Part shown: one piece after another, positions 7,099 through 14,709 of the stretch | How the letters are laid out: every line of letters begins with the position of its first letter | Numbering within the stretch: the first letter of the stretch is position 1 | Source of the DNA: a bacterium | GTDB taxonomy: Bacteria > Patescibacteriota > Minisyncoccia > Minisyncoccales > PWPS01 | Assembly: GCA_018400895.1 (NCBI GenBank) | Contig: JAGYLR010000008.1 | Coordinates: forward strand, 1 to 19,828 | DNA: 19,828 nucleotides | Direction: 5' to 3' | Made by a program: the position numbers and the translations under genes | Notes under the pieces: model-generated | Database searches by the model: none | What the model was told of the DNA's origin: nothing | What the model saw: the letters and a program-made list of their open reading frames with translations, nothing else

Positions 7099-8703
7099 TT
7101 AGTATATATCTTCTTTCTTTTCTTTGAGAAAATTTCTCCATTGATCAATAAATTCAACAAATATCATAAATGGTAAATCTATTAGAGCACTGAAAAATAC
7201 TGATATAACGTTATACTTTTCCCAACGTAGAGTAATCCACTTACCCATTTGTATTATTGGTAAAGCGAATATATCAACTAATGTTCTAAAAAAACTGTCT
7301 TTGATTTTTATCATATGCAATTCTTTTCCTCTTTCTCTTATTTTTATTCCAGCAAAAGCTATAAGAGAGATAAATATTATTAGTATAAAGTAAGAAGGGG
7401 GAGGGAAGTTTATTTTTTTTAAAAAGTAAACTATTACTCCTATTGAGGCAAAAAATCCAAGAAAGTAAAAGAAGTTAATTATAATTTTGAATATTAATTT
7501 TCTTTCTTTTGTTTGTTTTACTTTAAATGTTTCTATTTTATCTTTCTTGTATATTATTTTCATTGTTTCCATAATAACCTTTTTTTCATTTTTATTTGGA
7601 GGAGATTTTATAGTAATAACGAGAAAGGCCATTAGAACTGTTGGAGCAAGAATATCTACAACTATTGCCAGTGGACTAAAACTTCCCATAACAAGTCTTG
7701 CTAGAGGAATTTCTACGATTAGTAGAGCAAATATATTAGTAATAAATATTGAAAGAGTAGAGTATATTGCAGCACGAGAAAGTCTACTCTTCATAGCAGA
7801 AACTCTCTCACGGTAGTGTTTTTTTATGCTTGATTCTGTTTTTTGAGGATCCTCTAATATCTCTTCAGCCTTTTTACCGTTTTGGCTTAATATATCTCCT
7901 AAAATAAGATAAGGAGTATTATAAACCCTACATACTCGCAGAATTTTTTTTAGCAATTGGTGGTTAAAATATTTGTTTATTTGCTGTTTAGTATTGTGTA
8001 TATTTTTTGTAACTGCTACCAGTTCTTCTTGTGAAAGTTTTTTCCAGTTTTTAATTTTTTGTTTTAGTATATGGTAAGAGATTATCTGTTGGTCTAAATC
8101 AAAGAGTGCTTTTTGGACAGCAATATATATCAAGATGTTTTTTTCTTCTTCACTAATTTCATTTTCCACTTCTATAGAATTTTTCATTGATTTGTACATG
8201 TGAGCTATAAGAGCTCTTTCTTTTATAGAAGGGGATAGTGCTTCTTCTATTTCACATGCTGCAAGGGATGATAACCACTGATAAAAATCTATTCTTGATA
8301 CATTTTCTGGAAAGTGACTATTTTTTATTATATAGATATATTTATCTATAATTTTCTGAATTTCTTCTATCTTTGATTCTCCAATTTTATCATTAGGAAA
8401 GTGACCAGAACGAATAAGGTCAATTACTAACGGTTCAGCAAGGATAGATTCTTTTGAAAACTTTCCATCAGCAAGATTTATTTGTGAAAACATCTTTCTT
8501 TTAAGCATTCTACTTATCGCACTGCGCTTTAAAAGATGTTCTCCTTTCCAATCTATTACTCCTCTAACTTTTTCATAAAAAGAGGCAACTCGCATTGCTA
8601 TCTCATCAACATGCACAGTTGCCTCTTCTTCTTTTTTATTTATTTTAAGAGAAAGATTATTCTTTTTCAGTAGTTTTTTTGTATATGGTGAAAGCTCTCC
8701 CAT
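7099..8703 (-). CDS. Conserved-looking membrane protein of unknown function
   Basis: 534 residues. I do not recognise a named domain, although the overall design resembles uncharacterised Patescibacteria membrane proteins. Residues 1-300 are soluble, helical and charged (lysine- and glutamate-rich), with no signal peptide. Membrane helices follow at about 309-331, 343-365, 405-427 and 436-454, and amphipathic or partly buried segments at about 473-486 and 498-517 (the last around IDLPFMIFVEFIDQW). The C-terminus is basic-acidic and ends FLKEKKEDIY. The ATG lies 2 bases after the thrS stop, so it should be translated from the thrS message and would share its attenuator. No Shine-Dalgarno sequence is present. 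Orientation suggests a large cytosolic N-terminal domain on a membrane anchor. Function cannot be stated. Confidence 0.8.
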   Translation of the reverse strand: MGELSPYTKKLLKKNNLSLKINKKEEEATVHVDEIAMRVASFYEKVRGVIDWKGEHLLKRSAISRMLKRKMFSQINLADGKFSKESILAEPLVIDLIRSGHFPNDKIGESKIEEIQKIIDKYIYIIKNSHFPENVSRIDFYQWLSSLAACEIEEALSPSIKERALIAHMYKSMKNSIEVENEISEEEKNILIYIAVQKALFDLDQQIISYHILKQKIKNWKKLSQEELVAVTKNIHNTKQQINKYFNHQLLKKILRVCRVYNTPYLILGDILSQNGKKAEEILEDPQKTESSIKKHYRERVSAMKSRLSRAAIYSTLSIFITNIFALLIVEIPLARLVMGSFSPLAIVVDILAPTVLMAFLVITIKSPPNKNEKKVIMETMKIIYKKDKIETFKVKQTKERKLIFKIIINFFYFLGFFASIGVIVYFLKKINFPPPSYFILIIFISLIAFAGIKIRERGKELHMIKIKDSFFRTLVDIFALPIIQMGKWITLRWEKYNVISVFFSALIDLPFMIFVEFIDQWRNFLKEKKEDIY

Positions 8704-8705
8704 AT

Positions 8706-10424
8706 TTATAGGTTATTTTTTACTTTTTCTAAAAACTTACTAATTTCAACTACACCTTCATCTTTTCCATTACATCTTACACTAACACTGTTATTTTTTT
8801 CTTCTCTTCCTCCAACAACAAGAATGTAAGGTATTTTCATTACTTCTGCTTCTCTTATTCTTTTATTTAGAGTTTCATTTTCTAAAGATATTTTAACTCG
8901 TAAACTACTACTTAGTTGTTTTGCCACTTTTTTAGCATATTCGGATTGTTCTTCTCCTATGGGAATTACCAAACACTGAATAGGTGATACCCATAAAGGG
9001 AGATTTCCTGCATGATATTCAAGTAGAACCCCTATAAATCTTTCTAAAGATCCTAGTAGTGCGCGGTGTACCATTATTGGTCTTTCTTTTTCTCCAGTAT
9101 TGTTTATGTAAGTCATATCAAACCTTTCTGGAAGATTAAAATCAACTTGTATTGTTGTACATTGCCACTCTCTTTTTAGGGAATCTTCAATCTTTATATC
9201 TATTTTTGGTCCATAAAATACTCCTTCTCCAGAGTCTATCTTGTAATCTAATTCCATCTTTTCCAAAGCACCTTTTAAAGAGTTTTCAGCAATATTCCAT
9301 ACTTCATCAGAACCAACTCGTTTTTCTGGTCTAGTTGAAAGGTATATATTAAACTTTTCAAATTCAAACTTTTTCAGTATTTTCATTGTTAGGTTTAACA
9401 AAGAATAAAGTTCACTGTTTAATTGGTCTTTACTACAGAACACATGAGCATCATCTTGAGTAAATCCACGTACCCTAGTTAATCCGTGCAAAGTTCCTGA
9501 TTTTTCGTATCTATAAACAGTTCCTAATTCTGTGTATCTAATAGGAATATCTCTATAACTTCTTGTTTTGCTTTTGTATATTTGTACATGAAAAGGGCAG
9601 TTCATTGGTTTTATCTGATAACTTTCTTTTTCATCTTTATCTTTTTCTTCCATGTGCATTAAAGGAAACATGCTCTCTTTGTAAAAATTGTTATGCCCAG
9701 ATATATCAAAAAGCTGAGTTTTTGATATATGAGGAGTACATACTGGTTCGTATCCATTATCAAAATATTCTGATAATATGTAATTTTCTATTGTTCTTTT
9801 AAGAATTGCTCCTTTAGGATGCCAGAGAATTAATCCTGGACCAACATTTTCACTTATCATAAACAATCCTAGTTTTTCTCCAATAGCACGGTGATCCCTC
9901 TTTTTTGCCTCTTCTATATTTTTTAAATGTTGTTCTAACTCTTCTTTTGTTTTAAAAGCAACTCCGTATATTCTTGTTAGCATAGGGTTATCTTCTGATC
10001 CCTTGAAATAAGCTCCAGCAATACGAGTTAGTTTAAAAGCTTTTAAGTTTATTTCTTTACTGTTTTTTATATGAGGTCCTGAACAGAGGTCAATAAATTT
10101 TCCACTATGATAAATAGAAACTTGATCTTCTTCAATATCTTTAATTATCTCTAGTTTATATGGTTGATCAGAAAATATTTTTTTTGCTTCATCTTTTTTA
10201 ATTGTTTTTTGATCAAAAGATATATTTTCTTGTATAATCTCTTGCATTCTTTTTTCTATTTTTTCTAATTCTTCATTCCCAATTTTTATTTTGTCAAAGT
10301 CATAGTAGAATCCATTTTCTATAAAAGGTCCCATACCAAACTTTGCCTGAGGGTAAAGGTCTTTTACAGCGTGAGCCATTATGTGAGACAACGAGTGTCT
10401 TATTTTCTCAATTTCTTTGTCCAT
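8706..10424 (-). CDS. thrS: Threonine--tRNA ligase (without TGS domain)
   Basis: Charges tRNA-Thr with threonine in the cytosol (class II aminoacyl-tRNA synthetase). At 572 residues it is about 70 shorter than the E. coli enzyme because the N-terminal TGS domain is missing. The protein begins directly in the editing domain with H10-S-L-S-H14, and the partner editing residues are in LCSGPH. The catalytic core shows the zinc ligands C276 (PMNCPFH), H327 (FTQDDAHVF) and H453 (VHRALLGSLERF), plus motif 2 region YRYEKSGTLHGLTRVRGF. A C-terminal anticodon-binding domain follows (about 475-572, with VVGGREEKNNSVSVR). No Shine-Dalgarno sequence precedes the ATG. Upstream is a threonine-codon leader ORF and terminator, so expression probably responds to charged tRNA-Thr. 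The next gene starts 2 bases after the stop. Identification is secure. Confidence 0.96.
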   Translation of the reverse strand: MDKEIEKIRHSLSHIMAHAVKDLYPQAKFGMGPFIENGFYYDFDKIKIGNEELEKIEKRMQEIIQENISFDQKTIKKDEAKKIFSDQPYKLEIIKDIEEDQVSIYHSGKFIDLCSGPHIKNSKEINLKAFKLTRIAGAYFKGSEDNPMLTRIYGVAFKTKEELEQHLKNIEEAKKRDHRAIGEKLGLFMISENVGPGLILWHPKGAILKRTIENYILSEYFDNGYEPVCTPHISKTQLFDISGHNNFYKESMFPLMHMEEKDKDEKESYQIKPMNCPFHVQIYKSKTRSYRDIPIRYTELGTVYRYEKSGTLHGLTRVRGFTQDDAHVFCSKDQLNSELYSLLNLTMKILKKFEFEKFNIYLSTRPEKRVGSDEVWNIAENSLKGALEKMELDYKIDSGEGVFYGPKIDIKIEDSLKREWQCTTIQVDFNLPERFDMTYINNTGEKERPIMVHRALLGSLERFIGVLLEYHAGNLPLWVSPIQCLVIPIGEEQSEYAKKVAKQLSSSLRVKISLENETLNKRIREAEVMKIPYILVVGGREEKNNSVSVRCNGKDEGVVEISKFLEKVKNNL

Positions 10425-10449
10425 ACTTAGTTATTTTAACATTAATTTA

Positions 10450-10480
10450 ATAAAATAAAAACCTCTTTTGAGAGGTTTTT
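10450..10480 (-). terminator. Intrinsic terminator in the thrS leader (attenuator 3:4 hairpin)
   Basis: On the minus strand AAAAACCTCT and AGAGGTTTTT form a perfect 10-bp stem (10457-10480) with loop CAAA, followed by ATTTTATT. It lies 25 bases before the thrS start, and an intrinsic terminator there would stop thrS transcription unless it is conditionally bypassed. The 5' arm can instead pair with an upstream segment (see the leader entry). Confidence 0.85.
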
Positions 10481-10552
10481 GTAGTAAAAACAAAAGTCTC
10501 TCTTCTAAAAAGAGGTTGTTGTGGTTGTTGTTTTTACTAAACTAAAAAACAT
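10457..10552 (-). promoter_or_regulatory. Threonine attenuator of thrS (leader ORF plus alternative hairpins)
   Basis: In minus-strand order, region 1 TAGTAAAAAC (10530-10539) is perfectly complementary to region 2 GTTTTTACTA (10482-10491). Region 2 can also pair as GTTTTT with AAAAAC of region 3 (10475-10480), helped by GAGAG (10498-10502) with CTCTC (10470-10474). Region 3 pairs with region 4 (10457-10466) to form the terminator. A ribosome stalled on the threonine codons (10514-10531) would mask region 1, leave region 2 free to capture region 3, and abolish the terminator. A ribosome at the stop (10505-10507) would cover the GAGAG segment and favour termination. The sequence elements are seen directly; the mechanism is inferred from the known trp, his and thr attenuators. 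Confidence 0.8.
10505..10552 (-). CDS. Threonine leader peptide of thrS
   Basis: A 15-codon ORF reads MFFSLVKTTTTTTSF and ends at TAG. The six consecutive threonine codons are ACA ACA ACC ACA ACA ACC. Only about one codon in sixteen to twenty is Thr in ordinary proteins, so the run is far from chance, and it lies immediately before threonyl-tRNA synthetase. The ORF starts 7 bases after a TATAAT box, so it is probably translated from a leaderless transcript. It is too short for ordinary ORF callers. Its role would be to sense charged tRNA-Thr by ribosome stalling; the peptide itself probably has no function. The nearest known analogue is the thrL leader of the E. coli threonine biosynthesis operon. 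Confidence 0.82.
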   Translation of the reverse strand: MFFSLVKTTTTTTSF

Positions 10553-10559
10553 TATTTTA

Positions 10560-10586
10560 ATTATATAAAAGTGGTGAAAAAGTCAA
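10560..10586 (-). promoter_or_regulatory. Promoter of the thrS leader
   Basis: Minus-strand TTGACT (10581-10586) and TATAAT (10560-10565) are separated by 15 bases, which is short but acceptable. The leader ATG begins 7 bases after the -10 box. The -10 box overlaps the TAA (10561-10563) that would end dnaE if its frameshift is corrected. thrS therefore has its own promoter inside the dnaE tail. Confidence 0.7.
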
Positions 10587-10640
10587 TCAGATATCTTTTC
10601 TGCTTTTCACATATTATTTTAGGTATTTCTTCTCTGTGAC

Positions 10641-13600
10641 TTATTTTCCAGAAATAAACAACGGTTTTCCTTCTTCAAAGATTGTTTTATTTTCTTCTAC
10701 AGAGCGGGGGAATACAATAACTTCTATACTATCATTTTGATCTTCCATCTTTACAAAAAACATAGGGTCTCCTGATTTTGTTATTATCTTTTTTATTGAA
10801 GAAACAATAGCTCCTATTCTTACTCCGCCACCAGACATTTGTCGCTTTGCTTTTGCTATATTTCCTGCTTCTTTTTCTATTTTTTCTTTATATGGTTCTA
10901 ACGGATGTCCAGTAATAAAAAGCCCTAAAAGTTCTTTTTCCCACATTAGTTTATCTTCTTCATTTATTGGAGATGCTTTTTCTAGAGTTAGATCTTCACC
11001 AAATGATCCGTTTCCTTCAAATAGACCAACTTGACCATTGTTTTTATTTTTTCTTTTTTCTCTTCCGTACTCTAAAATTCTATCAAGATTATATAACATA
11101 GTTCCTCGGTCTTTCATATTATCAAAAGCTCCAGACTTTATTAAACTTTCCATTGATTTTTTATTTACGTTTTGTGATGTCATTCTAGACAAGAAATTAT
11201 CTAAAGAAGAAAATTTTCCATTTTCTTTTCTTTCTTTAACCACTTCTTCTACCAATTTCATTCCTACATTTTTAATAGCAGATAATCCAAACCGAATCTG
11301 GGGTTTATCAGGGACAATACTAAATCCAATAAAACTTTCATTTATATCAGGAGAGAGAACCTCTAAACCCATTTTCCTACACTCTGCTATAAGAAATCCG
11401 ACTCTTTCTGTATCTTTTTGATCAGCAGTAAGTAAGGCAGACATAAATTCTTTGGGGTAATGTGATTTTAAATAGGCGGTTTGATAAGCTATTAATGCAT
11501 ATGCAGTAGCGTGACTTTTATTAAATGAGTATTGTGCAAAAGGTTCTATCCATTCCCATAACTGTTTCCCAACTTTTTTATCAATACCATTTTTTTCTAT
11601 ACCTTCTGTGAACTTTTTCTTTTCTCCTTGTAGTAGTTCTTTTATTTTTTTACCAATAGCTTTTCTTAGAGTATCAGCTTCAGTAAGTGAGTATCCAGCA
11701 AGATCACGGGCAATTCTCATTACTTGTTCTTGATAAACAATTACTCCATATGTAGGCTCAAGTATTGGTTTAAGTTTAGGATGTATGTAAGAGATTTCCT
11801 TCCTGCCGTGTTTTCTTTGGATATAATCGGGAATAAGTTTTATTGGTCCAGGACGGTAAAGAGAAACCATGGCAATAATATCTTCCATACTACCTGGTTC
11901 TAGTTGTTTTAAATATCTCTGCATCCCTTGACTTTCCAGTTGAAAGACACCAACTGTTTTCCCCTCCTTTAAAAGTTTAAAAGAGTTTTTATCATTTAAA
12001 GAAATTTTTTCTATATCAATATTTTTTTTATGTACAGCGTATATTCTTTTTAAGGTATCTTCTATTATAGTTAGATTTTTTAATCCCAGAAGATCCATTT
12101 TCAATAATCCTAAAGATTCTACTGCATGCATCTCATACTGTGTAACTATTGTATCGTCGTTTTGAGTAGGGTGTTGCAGTGGAACAAGATCATAAAGTGA
12201 CTTATCTGATATTACTAACCCGCAAGCATGAGTTGATGCATGCCTTACAACCCCTTCTAAACGTTTTGCGTGATCTATTATCTCTTTTGCATCTTTATCT
12301 GTGTTATATATTTTTCTAAATTCAATTACATTTTCTATAGTTTCTTCTAAATTTGAACCAAGGGGAATCATTTTTGCTAGTTTATCGCAGTAAGAATAAG
12401 GTTTTTTAAGAACTCTTCCTACATCACGCACAGCAGCCCTAGCAGCCATAGTTCCAAAGGTTATAATTTGTGCTACTTTATCATGTCCATATTTTTCAGC
12501 TATATATCCTATAACTTCATCTCTTCTTCTGTCAGCAAAATCAAGATCTATATCAGGAAGAGAAACTTTTGCTCTTCCTGGATTAAGAAATCTTTCAAAA
12601 AGAAGATCATAGTATAAAGGATCTATATTTGTTATTCCTAATAAGTAGGCGATTATTGAACCTCCAGCGCTTCCTCTTCCTGGTCCAACAACAATCTTAT
12701 TTGATTTTGCCCAATAGACAAAGTCTTGAACAATTAAAAAATATGAAGACAGATTTGCTCCCCATATAACCTCTAATTCTTCATTTAGTCTTTCTTCAAC
12801 TTTTTTAAAATCTTTTTTTTGATATCTTTCTTTTGCTCCATCCAAACACTTTCTTTTTAGTATTTCATTTTCTGTTTCTCCATTTTCCATTTTTATATGA
12901 GGAAGTCTAGTCTTACCTAACTCAAAATCAAATTGGCACAATTGAGCAATTTTTTCTGTATTACTAATCGCTTCGGGAATGTGTTTAAAAGAATTATTCA
13001 TCTCTTGTGCTGTTCGTAGAGAAAAATCATCTTTTTTTATTGTTGCTCTATCAGGATCATCTATTTCTGAACCAGTATTTATTGACATAAGAATGTCTTG
13101 GGTTTCTGCATCTTCTGGCCGCAAATAGTGTGAATCACAGGTTGCAACAAGAGGAGTATTAGTTTTTTTAGCTAATTTTATTAATTTATTATTTACAGTA
13201 TTTTGTTCTTCTATATTAGGATGATCTTGTAATTCTAAATAAAAACCGTCTTCGCCAAACAATTTTTTATAACGATAAACAAGCTCTTCTGCTTCTTTAT
13301 TTTTATTAGATAAAACAAATTGAGGTATTTTCCCTTGAACACAAGCTGAGAGAGCAATAAGCCCTGATGAGTATTTTTCTAATAGTTCTTCATCTACTCT
13401 TGGTTTATAATAAAATCCTTTAAGATGTGCTTCTGTTATCAGTTTTACTAAATTTTCATACCCTTTTTTGTTTCTTACTAGAAGTACCATATGGTAAGAC
13501 TTTCTGTCTATATTTGGACGACGATCTTCCATTCTATTTCTTGCCACATATATTTCTGATCCTATTATTGGTTTTATATCTCGTTTTTTTGCTTCTTTAT

Positions 13601-13748
13601 AAAACTCAACTGCTCCATATAAAACTCCGTGATCAGTTAATGCCACACTACTCATACCTAACTCCTTTACGTAATCTAAAAGTTGATCTATTTTTGGTAG
13701 ACCATCAAGTATACTGTACTGTGAATGAACGTGTAAGTGAGTAAACAT
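10641..13748 (-). CDS. dnaE: DNA polymerase III subunit alpha
   Basis: Replicative DNA polymerase catalytic subunit. Visible length is 1,035 residues. Order of domains: PHP domain from residue 1 (HLHVHSQYSILDG, LTDHG, CDSHYL); polymerase core with GPGRGSAGGSIIAYL, the catalytic LPDIDLDF (D399, D401, D403) and HACGLVIS; the RPGPIKLIPDYIQRKHG and FNKSHATAYALIAYQTAYLK segments; the helix-hairpin-helix part near LSAIKNVG; and a C-terminal OB fold (VRIGAIVSSIKK onward). It stops at GKPLFISGK, but the next frame continues ISHREEIPKIICEKQKR and ends at TAA 10561-10563. This completes the OB fold and suggests one base is missing from an A-run at about 10640-10645. The ATG at 13748 lies 6 bases after a TATACT box. 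It is transcribed divergently from rnhB. Identification is secure. Confidence 0.96.
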   Translation of the reverse strand: MFTHLHVHSQYSILDGLPKIDQLLDYVKELGMSSVALTDHGVLYGAVEFYKEAKKRDIKPIIGSEIYVARNRMEDRRPNIDRKSYHMVLLVRNKKGYENLVKLITEAHLKGFYYKPRVDEELLEKYSSGLIALSACVQGKIPQFVLSNKNKEAEELVYRYKKLFGEDGFYLELQDHPNIEEQNTVNNKLIKLAKKTNTPLVATCDSHYLRPEDAETQDILMSINTGSEIDDPDRATIKKDDFSLRTAQEMNNSFKHIPEAISNTEKIAQLCQFDFELGKTRLPHIKMENGETENEILKRKCLDGAKERYQKKDFKKVEERLNEELEVIWGANLSSYFLIVQDFVYWAKSNKIVVGPGRGSAGGSIIAYLLGITNIDPLYYDLLFERFLNPGRAKVSLPDIDLDFADRRRDEVIGYIAEKYGHDKVAQIITFGTMAARAAVRDVGRVLKKPYSYCDKLAKMIPLGSNLEETIENVIEFRKIYNTDKDAKEIIDHAKRLEGVVRHASTHACGLVISDKSLYDLVPLQHPTQNDDTIVTQYEMHAVESLGLLKMDLLGLKNLTIIEDTLKRIYAVHKKNIDIEKISLNDKNSFKLLKEGKTVGVFQLESQGMQRYLKQLEPGSMEDIIAMVSLYRPGPIKLIPDYIQRKHGRKEISYIHPKLKPILEPTYGVIVYQEQVMRIARDLAGYSLTEADTLRKAIGKKIKELLQGEKKKFTEGIEKNGIDKKVGKQLWEWIEPFAQYSFNKSHATAYALIAYQTAYLKSHYPKEFMSALLTADQKDTERVGFLIAECRKMGLEVLSPDINESFIGFSIVPDKPQIRFGLSAIKNVGMKLVEEVVKERKENGKFSSLDNFLSRMTSQNVNKKSMESLIKSGAFDNMKDRGTMLYNLDRILEYGREKRKNKNNGQVGLFEGNGSFGEDLTLEKASPINEEDKLMWEKELLGLFITGHPLEPYKEKIEKEAGNIAKAKRQMSGGGVRIGAIVSSIKKIITKSGDPMFFVKMEDQNDSIEVIVFPRSVEENKTIFEEGKPLFISGK

Positions 13749-13754
13749 AAAACA

Positions 13755-13783
13755 AGTATATTGGATATTGGTTTAAAAATCAA
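13755..13783 (-). promoter_or_regulatory. Promoter of dnaE (leaderless type)
   Basis: Minus-strand TTGATT (13778-13783), a 17-base spacer and TATACT (13755-13760), followed by 6 bases and the dnaE ATG. It interlocks with the rnhB promoter on the other strand, so the two polymerases would compete for the same 30 bases. Confidence 0.75.
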
Positions 13784-13795
13784 AAACGCTATAAT
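13768..13795 (+). promoter_or_regulatory. Promoter of rnhB (leaderless type)
   Basis: TTGGTT (13768-13773), a 16-base spacer and a perfect TATAAT (13790-13795), then 7 bases to the rnhB ATG at 13803. It overlaps the divergent dnaE promoter. The box position excludes the alternative upstream ATG at 13737, which lies before the promoter. Confidence 0.75.
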
Positions 13796-13802
13796 AACCT
13801 TA

Positions 13803-14369
13803 ATGAAGAAAATAATTGGAGTAGATGAAGCAGGAAGAGGGTGTTTAGCAGGACCAGTAGTTGCTGCTGTTGCCTTTTTTGATAGTAATTTTGATATATT
13901 TTCAATTGTTCCTAATTTAGATGATTCAAAAAGAATGTCTCCTAAGAGTAGAGAAAATGCTTTTGAAAATATAAAAAGGTGTATTTCTGTGGAGTGGGCA
14001 GTAGGTAGTGCTTCACAAAAAGAGATAGATAAAATCAATATACTTCAAGCGACAAAACTTGCTATGATACGAGCTATAGAAAAGATTAATTATAAAGAAT
14101 CACTACTTGTAATAGACGGTAATTTTCTTGTAGGGGAGTATCTTAATCAAAATTCAGTAATTCATGGTGATAGGATTGTTCCACAGTGCTCATTAGCATC
14201 AGTAATTGCTAAAGTTACAAGAGATAGAATTATGATAAGATATGGTAATAAATATCCGCAGTACGGATTTTCTAAAAATAAAGGGTATGGAACAAAATTT
14301 CACAGAGAAGCTATAAAAAAATATGGTACTTGTAATTTACATAGAAAGACTTTCCGGCTACTTGATTGA
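13803..14369 (+). CDS. rnhB: Ribonuclease HII
   Basis: Cleaves RNA in RNA-DNA hybrids and removes single ribonucleotides from DNA. 188 residues, normal for the family. Motifs: IIGVDEAGRGCLAGPV at the start (D8, E9 and G12 of the DEAGRG block), LDDSKRMSPKSRE, the catalytic D in VIHGDRI followed by SLASVIAKVTRDRIM, and GYGTKFHREAIKKYGTCNLHRKTF near the end. The start at 13803 is chosen because MKKIIGVDEAGRG fits the family and the ATG sits 7 bases after TATAAT; a longer frame from 13737 would extend upstream through the promoter. It ends in TGA, evidence that UGA is a stop here. The -35 box of the rpmF promoter overlaps its last codons. Confidence 0.95.
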   Translation: MKKIIGVDEAGRGCLAGPVVAAVAFFDSNFDIFSIVPNLDDSKRMSPKSRENAFENIKRCISVEWAVGSASQKEIDKINILQATKLAMIRAIEKINYKESLLVIDGNFLVGEYLNQNSVIHGDRIVPQCSLASVIAKVTRDRIMIRYGNKYPQYGFSKNKGYGTKFHREAIKKYGTCNLHRKTFRLLD

Positions 14370-14390
14370 ATTTATTTTTTTTGCTATTAT
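14362..14390 (+). promoter_or_regulatory. Promoter of the rpmF-nusB-rnc-rpsP-khpA operon
   Basis: TTGATT (14362-14367), a 17-base spacer and TATTAT (14385-14390). The expected transcript start near 14397 leaves about 34 bases before the rpmF ATG at 14431. Unlike the other promoters here, this one gives a real 5' leader (GAGGGGCATAGG). No Shine-Dalgarno sequence lies at normal distance from 14431. Confidence 0.55.
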
Positions 14391-14430
14391 ATGAAAGCGA
14401 GGGGCATAGGAAATGTTAATTAATTTGATT

Positions 14431-14706
14431 ATGGCAGTACCAAAGAGAAGAACTACAAAATCAAAAAGAAATATGCGCAGAATGCATATTTTTATTAAAG
14501 AGCCAACTCTTGTGACTTGTGATAAGTGTAAAGAGCAGAAATTACCACATACAGTATGTAGCCACTGTGGTTATTATAAAGGGAGAGAGGTGATAGATGT
14601 TTTAAAACAAGACAAAAAGAGTTCTGATAAAAAGAGTTCTGATAAAAAGAAAACAGAAGAAAAAGAACAACCCATTGGTATGGGAAATATGTCTAAGAAA
14701 AAATAA
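14431..14706 (+). CDS. rpmF: 50S ribosomal protein L32 with charged C-terminal tail
   Basis: Structural protein of the large ribosomal subunit. It starts MAVPKRRTTKSKRNMRRMH, the conserved L32 N-terminus. The frame is also open upstream to ATG 14413, but MLINLI is not L32-like, so 14431 is preferred. A zinc ribbon follows with CDKC and CSHC. After the usual end (GREVIDV, about residue 60) there is an extra lysine/serine/glutamate tail with a tandem DKKSS-DKKSS repeat, giving 91 residues in all where bacterial L32 is typically about 55-65. First gene of an operon; nusB begins 3 bases after its stop. Confidence 0.93.
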   Translation: MAVPKRRTTKSKRNMRRMHIFIKEPTLVTCDKCKEQKLPHTVCSHCGYYKGREVIDVLKQDKKSSDKKSSDKKKTEEKEQPIGMGNMSKKK

Positions 14707-14709
14707 ATT

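Noticed and set aside
10425..10640. T-box riboswitch upstream of thrS
   Set aside because: The gap has no AGGGTGGNACCGCG-like T-box sequence or specifier stem. The Thr-codon ORF and alternative hairpins explain the region.
13688..14038. 116-residue minus-strand ORF across the dnaE/rnhB gap
   Set aside because: It covers both divergent promoters and is antisense to rnhB, with no family likeness.
14391..14423. Ten-codon upstream ORF before rpmF as a regulatory leader
   Set aside because: Its ATG directly follows the -10 box and would lie upstream of the expected transcript start; it has no telling codon bias.
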